Made by a program: the position numbers and the translations under genes
Notes under the pieces: generated by a model
What the model saw: only the letters and a program-made list of their open reading frames with translations
Databases searched by the model: none
Told to the model about the DNA's origin: nothing
Source of the DNA: Loxodes magnus
Lineage: Eukaryota > Ciliophora > Karyorelictea > Loxodida > Loxodidae
Reading direction: 5' to 3'
Length of the DNA stretch: 64,000 nt
Assembly (NCBI GenBank): GCA_946699065.1
Contig: CAMPDV010000005.1
Location: 744,001 to 808,000, forward strand
Shown: positions 38,438 to 51,792 of the stretch, one piece after another
Layout: each line of letters starts with the position of its first letter
How positions within the stretch are numbered: the first letter of the stretch is position 1

Positions 38438-41400
38438 TCATTTTTTCTTCAAAGGTCTACTTCTTGCGCTCAAAGGAACCTTATAATCCTAGCTGAGGAT
38501 ACTTTTAGTAGATGCCTGAGCAAGTTTTTTTGATGATTGCATGCTTATATTTGCGTTCTAATTAGAAGTTTTGCCTGAATTAGAGTTAGACTTCAATTAT
38601 TTTTAATTTAGAGCTTGCTTCAGGATAGGTTCTATTTTCTTTAAGATTGATTTCTTTTTATCTGTCTATGATTAATCTAAAACTTAGAATGAAGTCATTT
38701 AAGATTCAGGAACTTGTTGCACTGAAAAGCTTGTTCCTTATAATTCATTAATTATTTGAGACTAATTGGATTGATTGTTGTTTTAAATAGTGTCAATTGA
38801 TAAAATGTTAGAAAATGCTATTCTAGGAGAGTTCTTTGTAGTTTACGACTGCATTCCCTTTTTGTAAAAGATATCTTAATTTTTATTTTCAATCTGCTTA
38901 GAATGAGAACTAAAAGAGGATTAGGATATTTAAGAAGTTACTTTTTCTTAGGTAATTTGCTGTCTAGCACTCATTATTGTTTAATTTGGCTATCTCTTTA
39001 ATTTTTAAACTTTCTTCTTAGATTCTTTTAGCAGCTTCTTTACTTTTTGAGTTTATGGTGCTTCAAGAATTAATTTACCAAATTATCACATTCCTTCTTT
39101 CTTAATTCCATCGCTAGATGTTAAAATTCCTTTGCCATGAAATTTATCTTAATGTCACATCCCTTTATATTTAGATCCTAAAATTAAAAAATTACCATCG
39201 TTTTGTGTAAAAACTCCAAATCCATGCTTTAAATCATCATAAAATTCGCCTCTATATGAACTTCCATCACTTCATTTACATACTCCATATCCATGCATTT
39301 TACCAGCTAAAACAGCACCCTAATACCACATTCCATCAGGCTTAAAAAATATTCCTGTTCCCTAAATCATATTTTAAATAAAAGTTCCTTCATACATTGT
39401 ACCATCAGACCACATGAACATTCCATTTCCATGCTTATATCCTTCTATTCATTAACCTTTATAAAGCGCTCCATCAGCTCAACTTTACGATCCTTCTCCG
39501 TGTCTTAATCCATTTTCAAACATTCCTTCATATTAACTCTTATCTGCGGCTTTTAAAATTCCATAGCCATTCATTTTATTGAATTTCCATTCACCTTCAT
39601 ACACGCTACCATCAGCAAAAATTTTTCTTCCAAATCCACTTATCTAATCACTTTTCCATTAGCCTTCATACTTACTACCTTCTCTCCAAAGAGCTATTCC
39701 CCATCCTTCTTTTTGATTTTTCTAGTTTCATTATCCAATATAAATAACACCATTGGCAAGTTAGACTGGTTAATAAGGACTTATTTATTGATCAGTTTCT
39801 GTTTCATAAGGTGTAACTAAAGGCTATAGTTTCTATTAAGTTTCTTTAGCTTCTTCAGTTAACCAATCAGGAATAGGACCTTCAATAACTTGCTACTCAT
39901 ATTATGGACTCTGAGATCTTAATGATGTGCTCTAACGTTAAGAAAGTTATGGAGACATAAAGTTTTACTATTGCTTAGGGAGATTACCTTGATCCATTTG
40001 ATTACTTTGGTTATGAATAGAAGATTGCATAAATTCTTAATATTATTCTGACTCATTTAAGTTTTAGATTTCTGGAATTTTTAGATCTACCTTATCAGTT
40101 ATGTCCAATGTTAGTTCTGAAGAAATTTAAGAATTATCCTTATTTTTATCAACTTATTAGTCTGCTCTTTATTCTATCTGTATTTCATATTTGGGACCAT
40201 TTATTTAGAGAATTGACGATTATAAGGATTCTGATGATTCTGATAATTCTGATGATTCACTTGAATATTTTTCAGCGAAAGACAACATTTTTTTTTCTTA
40301 TACTACTTATGTCACTTAGCTCTACATGTTAAGACCTGAATTTATTAACTCTTAATTTTCAAGAAAACGATCTTTTGTATTATCCATAATTTCGTTTTGC
40401 TAATCATGCTAGATTTAAGAATTTTCTTTTAAAGAATCTATTAAGCTCTCATCTTTTGTTATCTCTTCTATAATTAAGAGGCTATCATTTGCAGAGGATT
40501 ATTTTCGATTTTATTTAATTTATAAAGAAACTAAATTTTATTCATTTACTGTTTCTCTATCTATGTTTTAAGCTTACTGGACTTGCACAGATTGCACGAT
40601 AGTTACTTCATTACTTAATAAAGTATTATCTTATTAGTCATTTGACCTACTTTCAGCATTCAATTGATTGTTCTAATTTTGTAAGGTAATATCATAATCT
40701 TAGCTTTTGGTATCGCTTTTTTCATTTAGTAATAATTCTTGATTTTATAGTTGTGTTACACTTTCTTAGCATTCGATTTTGTCTTATGATAGATTTTATT
40801 CCATAGACTTCTCTTGAAAGGTTAATTCAATTTATTCTTCGTAGCTTATTTCTATTTCTGAATTAGGTTAATTAAGCTAGAAGTTTTCATTTTTAAATTT
40901 AGGTGAGGGCTAGTTCTATTCCTCTGCATTTACTTCTATGATACTAAACTGCTGCACATCCAATTTCAGTTATTCGTGAATTTTCTTTTGATCTAATGAA
41001 AACTCAGAATCACATTTAGATAGCATTAGTTAATTTGACAACTGATAGAAATTAAGTTTTTAACTAGACTAAAGGTCATTTTCATTGCTAAACTTTGGAG
41101 GGCGAATTTTTACAGGAATTCCTGGGGGATTTTCTATCAAATCATCTTTAAATCTAGGAGTATCATGAATCCTCTACTCAAAGCCTTTGTATTCCTCATA
41201 CTTCTAAAGAGATGTTGATAAACTGTTATAGTCAAAGTCGGAAATGTTTTCAGAATCAGAAGATTAGAAGTTGTTTTGTATCCCCAATTTAGCTTTTTAC
41301 TTTTTATTTAGTCCTTGCTTATTCTTTCTACTTTTCATCAATATTTCTCTTATACCATAAGTAGAAGTCCAATCATTAATTTCAGCTTTAACTACTTCCT

Positions 41401-42019
41401 AAGTGACGAAATTAATTCACTATCTTTTATTAATAGTCTTTTGGTTTCTCATACACTTGTCCTAGAAGAAAACTATTGCTTGCTGTAAGTCTCAGTTTTT
41501 TTATGCTCATATATTGATGTGATTTGCTGTTAATGTTTCATCTATGGAAGGATGAAAATGACCAGCAGCAAGACAAGTTCCTGCAAAAACAATTTGAAAC
41601 ATTTCCTTAATGAATGTAGTCATAATATGAGCATCTACTGTATTTCCAAACATTATACAATACTACCAAAACATTTTTGCTTTCTCTTTTGGTGCTCCTG
41701 GACTATATAAAATGCAGACCATCATAATAATTTTACTCCTAAACTTCTAGTTAGTTTCTTAAAACTTTAGGTAGAATTGAGTAATATTTTTATTAGGTTT
41801 TTAAGTTTCTGGTATTTCTACCTTAATTCTTTGCAAAAAGGCTACTAATTAGTTTAAAGATAAATAGTCAGTCTTACAGAATACTGTGAATTATTCTTGA
41901 AGCTAATACTACTTTACGTTTTCAAACCCTAATACTCTCTCTGCTTACTAGAAGATTGCGCACATTGGGTTCTGGTGCTTCTTTTTCCCACAAATCATTT
42001 CGCTTGCATTACAACCCAT
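38438..42019 (-). CDS. N-myristoylation-type MORN-repeat protein
   Basis: ATG at 42019 starts MGCNASEMICGKKKH, a classic N-myristoylation (Gly2) plus Cys3 palmitoylation context, so membrane anchoring is likely. The frame runs unbroken to TGA 38438-38440 (1,193 residues). Residues 1-210 form a Trp/Phe/Cys-rich helical domain ('AKMFWQYCIMFGNTVDAHIM') that may be EF-hand-like without clear calcium loops. Residues about 330-740 are acidic, Gln/Ser-rich and disordered ('ESSELSESSES'). Residues about 757-977 hold about ten MORN repeats ('YEGQWKSDQISGFGRKIFAD', 'YEGEWKFNKMNGYG', 'YKGQWIEGYKHGNG'). The tail is basic and Gln/Ser-rich. MORN proteins bind membranes and organise cortical or ciliary structures; a cortical scaffold is the likely role. 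Confidence 0.85.
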
Positions 42020-42652
42020 TTTTAAACTATTTGATTAATATTGTTTACTGAATTAAAATATCAAAGCTACTAAACTCTCTTTACTAAGAATTTCAAGCCA
42101 TTATTAAACTAAGAAACATCTATTTACTTTAAACGAAATTAATTAGTTAGATAATTATTATGCTTCATAATTTTATAGTTAATCTATTTAGGTTAGTAAC
42201 ACTTCTATAGGGAGTAGTTATAGTATGAAGGCTACTTAACTCCTTTATTTTAGTTGATTTGTATCTTATTGGCAAGATACCAGAATCATATTGAAAGACT
42301 CCTATCTTCTAATATTAAAGCATTCAAATTAATAGCTTTATATACCTTATCTTTAGCATAACCTTTGCATCATTCTTCCTTTACCTTCTAATACTCTAGT
42401 AAAGTTTATCTCATTTAACTTAGTACAAAAGGACACTGATGGGGATTCAGCAAGTATAACTTAAACTGAAGTTTGATGATATAAATAATGAGAATGAAAT
42501 GAAATTAGCTCTTTTAAATAAGGAATTTGTATTATACATAGAATGCTATTAAATAAACAGTAAAAGCAATTAGCATGAAATGTTAAATGGAGTATCAAAA
42601 GAGTTCTTAGCAGATTATTTTTCTTAAATATAATAAAAATTTAATTTATATT
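42020..42652. other. AT-rich intergenic spacer
   Basis: Between two minus-strand genes; it should carry the promoter of the MORN gene. No gene, repeat family or RNA gene is supported. Confidence 0.6.
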
Positions 42653-43663
42653 TCATTCCCAATATTTTTTCTGCTTATTGAAGTAACAGTGATCTTTACC
42701 TGGAGTACAATACTAAGGAATCTTTTTAATGTTAGTAATTGGACATTTCTTGATTTCTTTTTACTAGAAATCTTTTTTATATTCAGTATCATAATCAACT
42801 TCTAATTAGTCTTTTGCATAAGGAACTGGCGAGTGATAGAATAAATAGCCTTTCTCAGATCTCTAGAACTATTCTCTTTCTTTTTGCTAATATACTATTT
42901 AGTTAGTCGTTTATGCAGTAAATGGCTATCCTAGACAGTCACTTAAAATATTATTACTTTCATTGAAATTCTTTTTAGCCTAATTTTGTGTAACTTTATT
43001 TGCTGAGCTATTCTTTGTATTTCTTTGATAAGTACTTTCATATTCCACTTATTCGGGAACTCATAACTAAGTGGTAATTATAGGTTTGCATGATTTAGTA
43101 GAATCTAAAACCTTTGCTCCGTATTGTAACTAATTTGATGAAATTCCTTCAAACTCTCCTTAAGGTAAAGGATTACATTTTAATTCGTTAATCTTTCTTT
43201 GCTTAGCGTTCAGGTAATTCTAAGTTTTTGCTTAGTTTTGACAGCCTGATTAGAATAGTTTTTCATTTTCTAGCTATTTAACAGTTTTGAATTATTCTCC
43301 AGGATTAGGATGAGCGAAGTCAATTTAGCTCTATTGTATTTTTTTATTATTGATTCACTAATTCTTTTAACTATAAATTTCATTCTGAGAAGTATTTTTG
43401 GCTTAATACGCAGTAAATGGTCTATAACATTCTTGGTAGTAACTTTCGGTTTCAAGTAAAGGTTAGCCAGATTTATAAGGAGGAGGGCATTTATGCAAAC
43501 CACATGTACAAATCTAACATAAGCATCTATTATTTCCATCTAAAGGTTGTCTACAAGACTCACAAGGTGACCCCTCTTGAAATTCTTATTGATTACCATC
43601 TTAGTCTTGTTACTAAATATCTTGCAGCTGCAAGTTTAGATCTTATTTGTTTTTAATACTCAT
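42653..43663 (-). CDS. SAXO/STOP-type stabiliser of axonemal microtubules
   Basis: ATG at 43663 (MSIKNKQDLNLQLQDIQQQD) to TGA 42653-42655, 336 residues, one frame. Residues 47-60 are 'CLCQICTCGLHKCP', the Cys signature at the N-terminus of SAXO (FAM154) proteins, followed by 'YYQECYRPFTAY', then Mn-type microtubule-binding modules ('YESTYQRNTKN', 'YDTEYKKDFQQKEI'). SAXO proteins bind inside or along ciliary and basal-body microtubules and stabilise them. A second Cys pair precedes the signature (CESCRQP), which is unusual. Gln is almost wholly TAA/TAG. Start choice: only ATG before the conserved block in this frame. Confidence 0.8.
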
Positions 43664-46151
43664 TTTATTTCAAATACTTGAATAAATAATTTGAATTTCA
43701 TTGCTTTACTAATTACTTCTTTCTCACTATTATTACCAGCCTACTTCTTATAATTGTCTATATACAATTTATTAATTCCACTATCTTCCTTATTCTTTCT
43801 AAAACTTATCTACGAGAGATATCTATTATAAAGTAATAATTTTGGTCAAAAGACTCTACAAAAATTAAAGCTAAATCAGTGGGAAGAACTAAAGATGATT
43901 AATCTCTTTTGTTCTAATCTAAGATTTTATTAATTAAGTAACTATAACCTTTGAATAGCTTTGAAGATGCTATAATTATCATAAATTATGCCATTTGAAA
44001 ATAGCATTACATCTTTAATTGCCAATTCTGTAAATGTGTAATTGAAATATTTCCTATTATAAAGTATCCTTATTTACTAAACTACTTTCTTACTTATGCT
44101 AATTTGCTTTAGTAATTATGTAAGAATCTACAAACTTTTTAAATACAGAGATAGAAGAAAGAACTATATTGCAAATATTTTTAGAGAGTTCCTTAACTGT
44201 AATTTTGTTTAGATATCTATTGATTTTATATTTAATCTCTATTCCTCTTAGTATTTAATTTAGCTAGTATCTTCTAAATTTAATTTATTATAGTTGGATT
44301 GCTTAATGATAAATGTAGTGCTATTTTTCCATTTTACTTTTTATATCTTTCTAGTATATTCATATGATATATATATTTCACTTGCTATAAGCAACACTTC
44401 TAACATCATATTTTATAACTAGTTGGAGCTATCCAGATATTTTTAATAGTTACCTTTAAGTTTTTAAGCTAAATACTAAACTACTTCAGTTATTGCTTTT
44501 AAATTTAATTACTAACTTATTTATAGGCTATATGTATTTATTTTTAGAAATCCTTTAAGGAGATTATGTGAATATATATTCTAAGGATAAGCTTTATTTA
44601 TAATTAATTACAGAAAAAGAATAAAGAGATTGGACGAATTAAAGTATAATTAAGTTCTAAAAGTTTTTATATTATAAGTAATAAGAATTAAAAGGTTGCC
44701 GCTGCAGATAATTCAAATTATTGCACCGTTAATTATTCGTCCCTTAGACAAGAATCTGAATGATGCATTAATTTCCATTTATTCAGCTATTTCGGAAAAA
44801 TTAATACAGAATTGTTTGCTAGTTCTATCAATGCTCCTTTTATATTAAATATTAACTATTCTTTCTAAACATTAAAATTTTATTTTATTTATGTAGTTTA
44901 ATTTTTACGTTATATCAGCAGTGTGTTAGATTGTGGATTTTGTACATAAAGATGAATATTCTGAGCTGCTTAGAATAATGGAATTAAATACTTAATTTTC
45001 TAAATAACTATATCTAATAAATTCTTTATAAAAGTATTTATTACTAAAAGCATTAAGACTTGCCTAGTCTTTAATAAGAAGCAGATTAGTGTAATTTTTA
45101 TTAGTGAGCTTTATTATTATTTATAATGATTTAGATAGCTTTATTTAATCTTATGATTTATTGTATCTACTGCTTCATACAGCTTATACATTATCTAATT
45201 CTATCATTATTAATCCATAAAATCATATTCAATAAAAGTGAATCTGGTCTCTTTAATAATTAAAAACGATGATCTATAAAAATAAATAATCCTTGAAAAT
45301 CTTAGATGCTAATAGGTTAGCTTTGGCTGATAATATCATTCGAAAATTAAGTTAATTGATTCAGATAGCATCTATTTAATTTCATAATAGATAATCAGTT
45401 TTATAATAAACCTCATTATCAATATATAATAGGAAGCTAGTAATAACTATTTATAGCAGGATATATAGAACCATTTATAATTCCTTAATTATCTTTTTAT
45501 TTATCAATCTCTCTAAATGTTAAACTTCAAATTTATACTATTGAATCTTTTTCAAATCTATTCTTTATGTTTAAAGCTTATTAAGTGGATGAATCTATAA
45601 GAGTATTATACTAATGAAGTAATATTCTATGGGGAAAATGTTTACAGTGTGAATAATTAAAAGTCCCCAATTTCAGTTTTATAGATTTCTATAATTTGAA
45701 TAAATTAAATTATAACTTAATTATATATAGATATATCACTAACATATTACTATTCAACTTGTACTTTAATAAAGATAATAATAGCTTATCTTTAATTTAT
45801 ACATTTTTCAATTATTCTATTCATTTAAATTTTAGTTTTCTGATGAATTAAGTGCATTTCTTATTAAATTTTAGTTTATAATATAAGATTATTTATAAAC
45901 TCTGAATTGAAAGCAAGCCTATCAAGTAAAAGTCTAGCTTAGTCTTATTTAGCTTTTTAAATTCTTAATTCAGATAGAAAATTATATGATTTAGATTGGA
46001 GGGCTTAGTTATTTTATATCCTTGATTTACAATTTTCTCTTTTCTTTTTTAATTTAATTAGAGACTTTAATAATGTAAGCATTTAGATTATTTTAAATAA
46101 GAGCAAAACTAAAATAATCTAAAAATAAGATTAAGCTTAGAAGGTTTATTA
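43664..46151. other. Long AT-rich spacer
   Basis: About 2.5 kb, among the lowest GC in the window. I see only short frames, many direct and inverted A/T runs, and one slightly GC-richer patch near 44695-44755 with no recognisable RNA fold. No tRNA-like T-loop motif was found. Confidence 0.55.
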
Positions 46152-47036
46152 TCAATTCTTTTACTTTTTCATGCTATTTAGTATTTTAATCAAGCTTTCA
46201 TACAAAATCTACTTTTGCTGCATTTAAGGTTGAAGCCTTTCTAATTATTGTGACACTAACAGTACATTATATTTGACTCTTTTTATACTTTTTTGTAGGA
46301 TATCATTAAGTAGAAAGTTAAGTTAGTTATTTACATCACTATTTCACTTCTGTATGACATCAAAAGAAACTCCTCGCTTTTATTTTCCTTTAACTTCTTT
46401 TACCTTTCTCATATGTTCAAGGACTTACTAATCATCATTTTTATCGAGGCAGGGGTTTTTAAGATTTTTACTTGTGCTATAAAATTTTTTATTTTAATGT
46501 ATCTTTCTATGAAGCTTTAATTTTCCTATCTAGCTAAATTATTTACTGCATGCTTAACAAGAAAAAAGATTTTAGTTTTAGTGAATCTGTCAATGGCGCT
46601 TTAATTTATTAGAATCAGAGAATTATTTTTCGCACTAAAAGCATTTGTAAAATCTTCTCTTCTTTATTTTTTATTTTTAGTTCTGTTTTTCTTCTTAAGC
46701 TATTTCGCATTACAATGATTTATCCTACTAATAATCCTTATCTATAGTATCTTTTTCACTTTGATTTTCGGACTGACTGAGCGATCTCCTTTTAACCGAT
46801 TTTTCTTTTAAAAAGATTCTTTTATCTTTAATAGTATCAAAGCATACTTTTCTTTTTTTAACATGCTAAGTCTAGTTGTTGTGAGTTAGATTAGTGAATT
46901 GTATCTCTTTGATAATAGATGTTACACTTAGATTGTTCATTTTTATAAAGTTAAATCCCTTAATAAATTCTAATGAATCATCTTCTTCATTTGTATTTCC
47001 GTTTTTTAAGGTTATTTATGGTTACTTTTATTCCAT
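46152..47036 (-). CDS. Two-finger C2H2 zinc-finger protein
   Basis: ATG at 47036 (MEQKQPQITLKNGNTNEEDD) to TGA 46152-46154, 294 residues, one frame. Two adjacent C2H2 fingers lie at residues about 130-180: 'YKCFQCEKQFSDSNKLKRHW' (C132, C135, H148, H152) and 'FSCQACSKQFSQIGKLKLHR' (C160, C163, H176, H180), both C-X2-C-X12-H-X3-H. Basic stretches before the fingers ('KKRKVCFD', 'QKIKKRR') look like nuclear localisation signals. The C-terminal 90 residues are helical and Gln-rich. Likely a DNA-binding regulator. The Trp in finger 1 is TGA-coded. An inner ATG at 46940 is possible but the extra 32 residues look coding. Confidence 0.8.
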
Positions 47037-47196
47037 AAACAATGTTCAAGTTTAAATACTCGTTACTCGCTTATAAGCAAAGTATAGATAATATTAATTT
47101 TTACTATTCTCTAATACAATTTCAATAAAACTTTAATTTACTTACTGTTAATTCTTCCTTTACAACAGCCTAAGTTATTTAGCTCTGCTTTGTAAA
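47037..47196. promoter_or_regulatory. Divergent promoter region
   Basis: 160 bp between the minus-strand zinc-finger gene start (47036) and the plus-strand gene start (47197). It must contain both promoters; no specific motif is recognised. Confidence 0.4.
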
Positions 47197-50157
47197 ATGG
47201 AAATTTCAAAACCCTATAAAGCATAAGCTAATAGAATGCCCAATTAAATGCAAAAGTAGCCTAAATAGTTCCTTAACCCCCATTTTTAGAATAGCATTAA
47301 GTAAAGGAATGATTCCTCTTTTTAATAGAGCCTATAGGAAAGTGAGATAATCAGAACTGATTATGATTTAAAGTCCAAGGAAACAGAGGAAAGCTTTATT
47401 AGCTAGTCTTAGTTTTAGACTAATGATACATCTTTCAATAAAAGCCTTACTAATCTACAATCTTACTTATAGAGCTTTACATAAAGTAACAGTTGCAATT
47501 TAAATAACTAAGTTAACTAATAGAAGGAAAACCATAAAAGGAAAGACTTAAACATCTTAGAACCAGTAAAAAATATAATTTAGGAAAACACTAAAAGCAA
47601 TGAGAATCTAAATTAAGTTTATCAAATAATAGATCAGGCTTAGAATATCTTATCTAACTAAATTAAAACTATTTAAGCCTAGACTGATACAGTATCTTAA
47701 AGTTAATTCTCTCAATAGCAAATCATAGAAGAATGCTAGGCTAAAGACAATTTATCTTAGTAAAAGATTAGAGAATATAATTAATAAAACTTATAAAATA
47801 GGAATCTAACCAAGCACAAGAAATAAAGCTCTTCAATCAATTCAGTGAGCGATTTTGAGAAAAAAATAAAATTACTGCTTAATGAAAGCTACAATACAAA
47901 TAATCAAGCTTAAAGCAATCATATCAGAGGTAATAAGAAAGTTAATTAGAACTCATAGCCTTTCACTTAAAATCAGAAAGACACAGATTATCAAAATGTA
48001 TAAAAGAAATAATTTACTGGCTCTTAAGTAACTAAGTGAAGTTCAAACCAAGCTAAGAGAATATAATCATCAAATTTCTGTAGAAAAAATAGTTATTCAC
48101 CTAGTGGTATAATTTAAGTTTGCTAAAATTCTAACCAGTAGAAATCTTTAAGAAAGTAAAATAATATAAATTCCTTGTATTATCAAGATTCTTCTCAAAA
48201 CAGCAAAGTAGACTCTCTACAAGAAATGTTTACAATTAACTCAAGCAAATAATTTCAGAGCAACGAGTCAACAGATAATGTTTTATAAAAAGATGAAAAC
48301 TGATGAAATATTAATATGCTTAGACGTCCTTCTTAATCTAAAGATATGAAATAGTTAAATAAAAGCTTAAATAAATAACATTTAGAATGGAAAAACAGTA
48401 AAATTATTACAAGCAGTAAAAAACCTAACAGTAGGAGTAAATCACTCATAGATCTGTATTATAAGCCTATTTAGAAAAAAGAGTAAATTATGAAATAGCT
48501 AAAATAAGATTAAGAGCTTTAATTCCAAGCTTAATACACATTCAGGCCTTAAATCTCAACATAACAAGCTAGAAATCAAAATAAAAGTTTAGAAAATGAT
48601 ATACCTTTAAATCTTAAAATTGAGAATTTAAGTACTGGCTAGCTATAAAAAAGAAAAAAATGAGAGTATGAAAATAGAATGAAAGAGATCCAAAAAAGAA
48701 AACAAGAATGTACATTCAAGCCTGAAATTTGTAAAAATTCAAAAAGAATACTTCAAAAGCATAGATCATCTTCACTTGATTTTTAGGAAAGATTACAATA
48801 AAATCGAACTGAAAAGGAAAAAAGAATAATGGCATAGAAAAAAATAGCATAAAAATCCTTTGAAGAAGAATGTCCATTTTAACCTCATACAATAGACAGT
48901 ATATACTTAAGCTAGAGAAGTAAAGATAAATTCCATAAAAGAGTTGACTAAATAATTAATGATAGTTAAGATCGTATGCAGTAATTATAGTTAAAATTCG
49001 ATTAAAACCAAACTTACTCTTTCTCTCCCCACATTTCCACTAAAAGCTAATAACTTGCTGATATAAGAAAATAGAAGAAACAATAAGATTTTAATGTTTC
49101 AGAGAGACTTTTTAAGGAAGCTTAGCAATCTAGATAGAAGTTAATGGATTAGATAAGAACTAAAATAGAAAGTAGTTAGAGAAGTAAAAAGGATTAATGT
49201 TAAATAAGCTTGTAATTACATTCCAATAAATCTAACAATCAGGCTAATTTTTAGGAATTTCTTTAGAGATAAGAAAAATATAACTACAACTTAAAGAGTA
49301 AAATAAATGATCAAGCAGAATAAATTTTAATTTAATAATGCTCGTTTTAACCTTCAATAAATTCCTACTCTAAAATTGTAATGGATTGTAAGAAAAAAGA
49401 CAATAAAACTTGCTTTGAGAGATTAAACTAAACTTGTGACGAAATAACTAAAAATGATAAACATTATAAGTACTTGAAAAACGAATTTAACTTTTAGCCT
49501 TAAATTAACAGCAAAAGTAAACATTTAGCTGAGTAACATAGTTTTGTAAATTAAAGAGATTTAAGAGCTAAATTTAAAAAATCTAAGAAGGAACTTTAAG
49601 ATTAACTTCTTATATAAAAATTAATTGAGCATAGCAAAAAATAAATAAAAAATAAAACAACGAGTTAGAAAAGTATTTACAGTGATATGAGTACAATTAT
49701 TGACAGAATTAAAGAATAAGAATCTTAAAAGCTTAATGAAACTATGGAACTAAAAAATGACAAAGAATATTAGCAAATGAAAGAGTGTACATTCACTCCT
49801 TAAATTTTAAAATGAAATGTTAAAAATGATCCTACAATAGTACCAGGATTAAGCTAATTTCTAAGGTTATAAGAAAAAGCCAGGAAGAATAAGGAAAACT
49901 AATAATAGAAAAATGAAAAAATGTTTAATATTCAAGCTAATTATAAGTATGGCAAATCATCTACTTAAAGTTTTCCATTTAGACTAAGTAAGGATAAAAC
50001 AAATTAAAAGTCAAGTCAAGATTATACTATAATAAAATAGAATGCAGAAAAATCGTGTAAAATACAAGAATCGAAGATTTTAGATAGGTAAATAGTTTTT
50101 ATAAATAGAAATCATAAACGAGGATTTTCTACTTCTAGTCAAATCTTAAATTTTTGA
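47197..50157 (+). CDS. Gln/Lys-rich protein with repeated 'FxPxI' motifs
   Basis: ATG at 47197 (MEISKPYKAQANRMPNQMQK) to TGA 50155-50157, 986 residues, one unbroken frame. Residues 1-400 are low-complexity, rich in Gln, Asn and Ser. From about residue 500 a motif recurs about every 50-100 residues: ECTFKPEI (about 504), ECPFQPHT (558), FSPHIS (608), CSFQPSIN (714), FNFQPQIN (764) and ECTFTPQI (862), with basic helical segments ('NRTEKEKRIMAQKK') between. Proteins with 'ECTFxPxI(N)' repeats occur widely in ciliates and other flagellates, usually without an assigned function; a cytoskeletal or ciliary role is only inference. Adjacent TGA-TGA (Trp-Trp) occurs near residue 370. Confidence 0.8.
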
Positions 50158-51792
50158 AGACTTAACTTAATTGTTTATACCTTTATATTAAGATTAGAAT
50201 CTTATAGCTAATTATTATATTTGCAATATTCAATTTAGCAAACTAACTATTAATCATTATAATTTATTTATCTAATCTCCCTTTAATATACTTTAATACT
50301 TTAACATGAAACATATATTTAGTATATTATTGGATGATAAGTAGTTTTGCTTAAAAACCTTTATTAGATTTATTTCTAACTTAATATAATAAGCCTCTCA
50401 ATTTATAATTTTGGTTATAACGCAAAGTTAAAGGCTTTTAGATATGAGTTTAATTAAATTAAAAATGTAACTATTTTAATTAGGCTTTGAAATAATTTCT
50501 TTAATGTGAGTAGTTATTAGGTTATATATAATAAAGATAGCAATAAAGTATAAAGTTTTTAAAGGTTTAGTTTGGTATTTTAGCTTTAACTTATTTTTTA
50601 TTTTCATAGTCAAAACTTCTTTTACTTAAAGACATCACTGCATTACTTTAATTAAACAGTTTTTAAGATTATATTGCTAGATATTACTATAAACTAAATA
50701 CTTTTCTACTTTAGTACTTTTAATTTTAATTCATACTCATTAGTAAAATAGATACAACAGTCAGTTAATAATAGTAGATTACTGAAAGCAGCATTATAGT
50801 AGCTTAAATATACGCATTATTTAATCATCTGAGATACAAGAACTAGATTAGTAAAAATAAAGCTTAGCATCTTATTGCTATATATTAATTTAAATTAATT
50901 ATAAATTAGATTGCTAAGATAAACCTTTCCTTTTATTAAAACTTAAAAAAGCTAAATAGCAAAACTATTTTCATTAGTAAGTTAATGTGGTAATTACTTT
51001 TAAAAGACAAAGAAGAATGAAAGTATTAACGAATAGCTATCTATAAATTAGAAGCATTACCTCTTCTTTTGTTTTAAGCATAGTTTAATAAGATTTATTA
51101 ATAGCTTTAAATTAGTGCATATTTAAAGTAAAGGTAAGTACTTTTGCTTTTTATAACTTTCAAGCTGTATTATCTCTTATATTTCTCTAGTTTATAACTC
51201 GTTTTTCAAGATTCTAAATAGTGGTTTTTACTAATAACAGTTCTAGATTTAATTGAAATAAATAAATTCTAGAATCAAATGTTTATTAGTAAAAAACGAA
51301 TAAAAATTTACTGTTTTAGATTAGATTTCTTTATGAAATATTAATTAGAGTGCTTACATTAAGAAATATTTTAAAATGTAATTTTTACCTCCTTCATTAT
51401 AAAAAATAAAATAGTTTTGTGAATTATTTAGAGAATTTACGTAGAGCAAAGTAATCTACAGCTTTCGTAAATATAATAACTAAGAATTATTTCCCATACA
51501 AACAATTACATTAACAGTCATTTGGAAAGTAAAGGCAATATATCAGCTAAATGGAATTAATAGAACAGATAATAACTATAATATAAATCTAATTAGTATA
51601 TTATTTAAAATTTTACTTAAGTAAAGGATTCGTATACTCACTTAAAAAACTAATAAGATTAAAGAATATTCAAGCAACTAATTAGAATCCTTTAAAAATA
51701 AGTAATGAAAGCTATTAGATATTATAATAATTTTATATTAAGAAGTTGAGTCTTTTTTGATTAATATTTATTAATTAATAGTAAATAGCAAT
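50158..51792. other. AT-rich spacer between convergent genes, with one hairpin
   Basis: No supported ORF. It contains an imperfect inverted repeat at 51224-51297, listed separately. Confidence 0.6.
51224..51297. repeat. Imperfect inverted repeat (hairpin about 74 nt)
   Basis: The left arm (GTTTTTACTAATAA, then TTCTAGA) matches the reverse complement of the right arm (GTTTTTTACTAATAA, then TTCTAGA) with a few small gaps and a short A/T-rich loop. It sits between two convergent genes. It could be a small MITE-like remnant or a structured 3' element. Confidence 0.5.

Noticed and set aside
40229-40260. GATGATTC/GATAATTC-like tandem repeat
   Set aside because: It encodes a Glu/Ser-rich stretch (ESSELSESSES) inside the MORN gene and is ordinary low-complexity coding sequence.
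43270-43539. Minus-strand ORF starting MEIIDAYVRF
   Set aside because: Wrong frame over the SAXO gene; the other frame has the conserved 'CTCGLHKCP' signature.
44690-44760. Slightly GC-richer patch that might be a tRNA or small RNA
   Set aside because: No cloverleaf arms or T-loop consensus could be traced.
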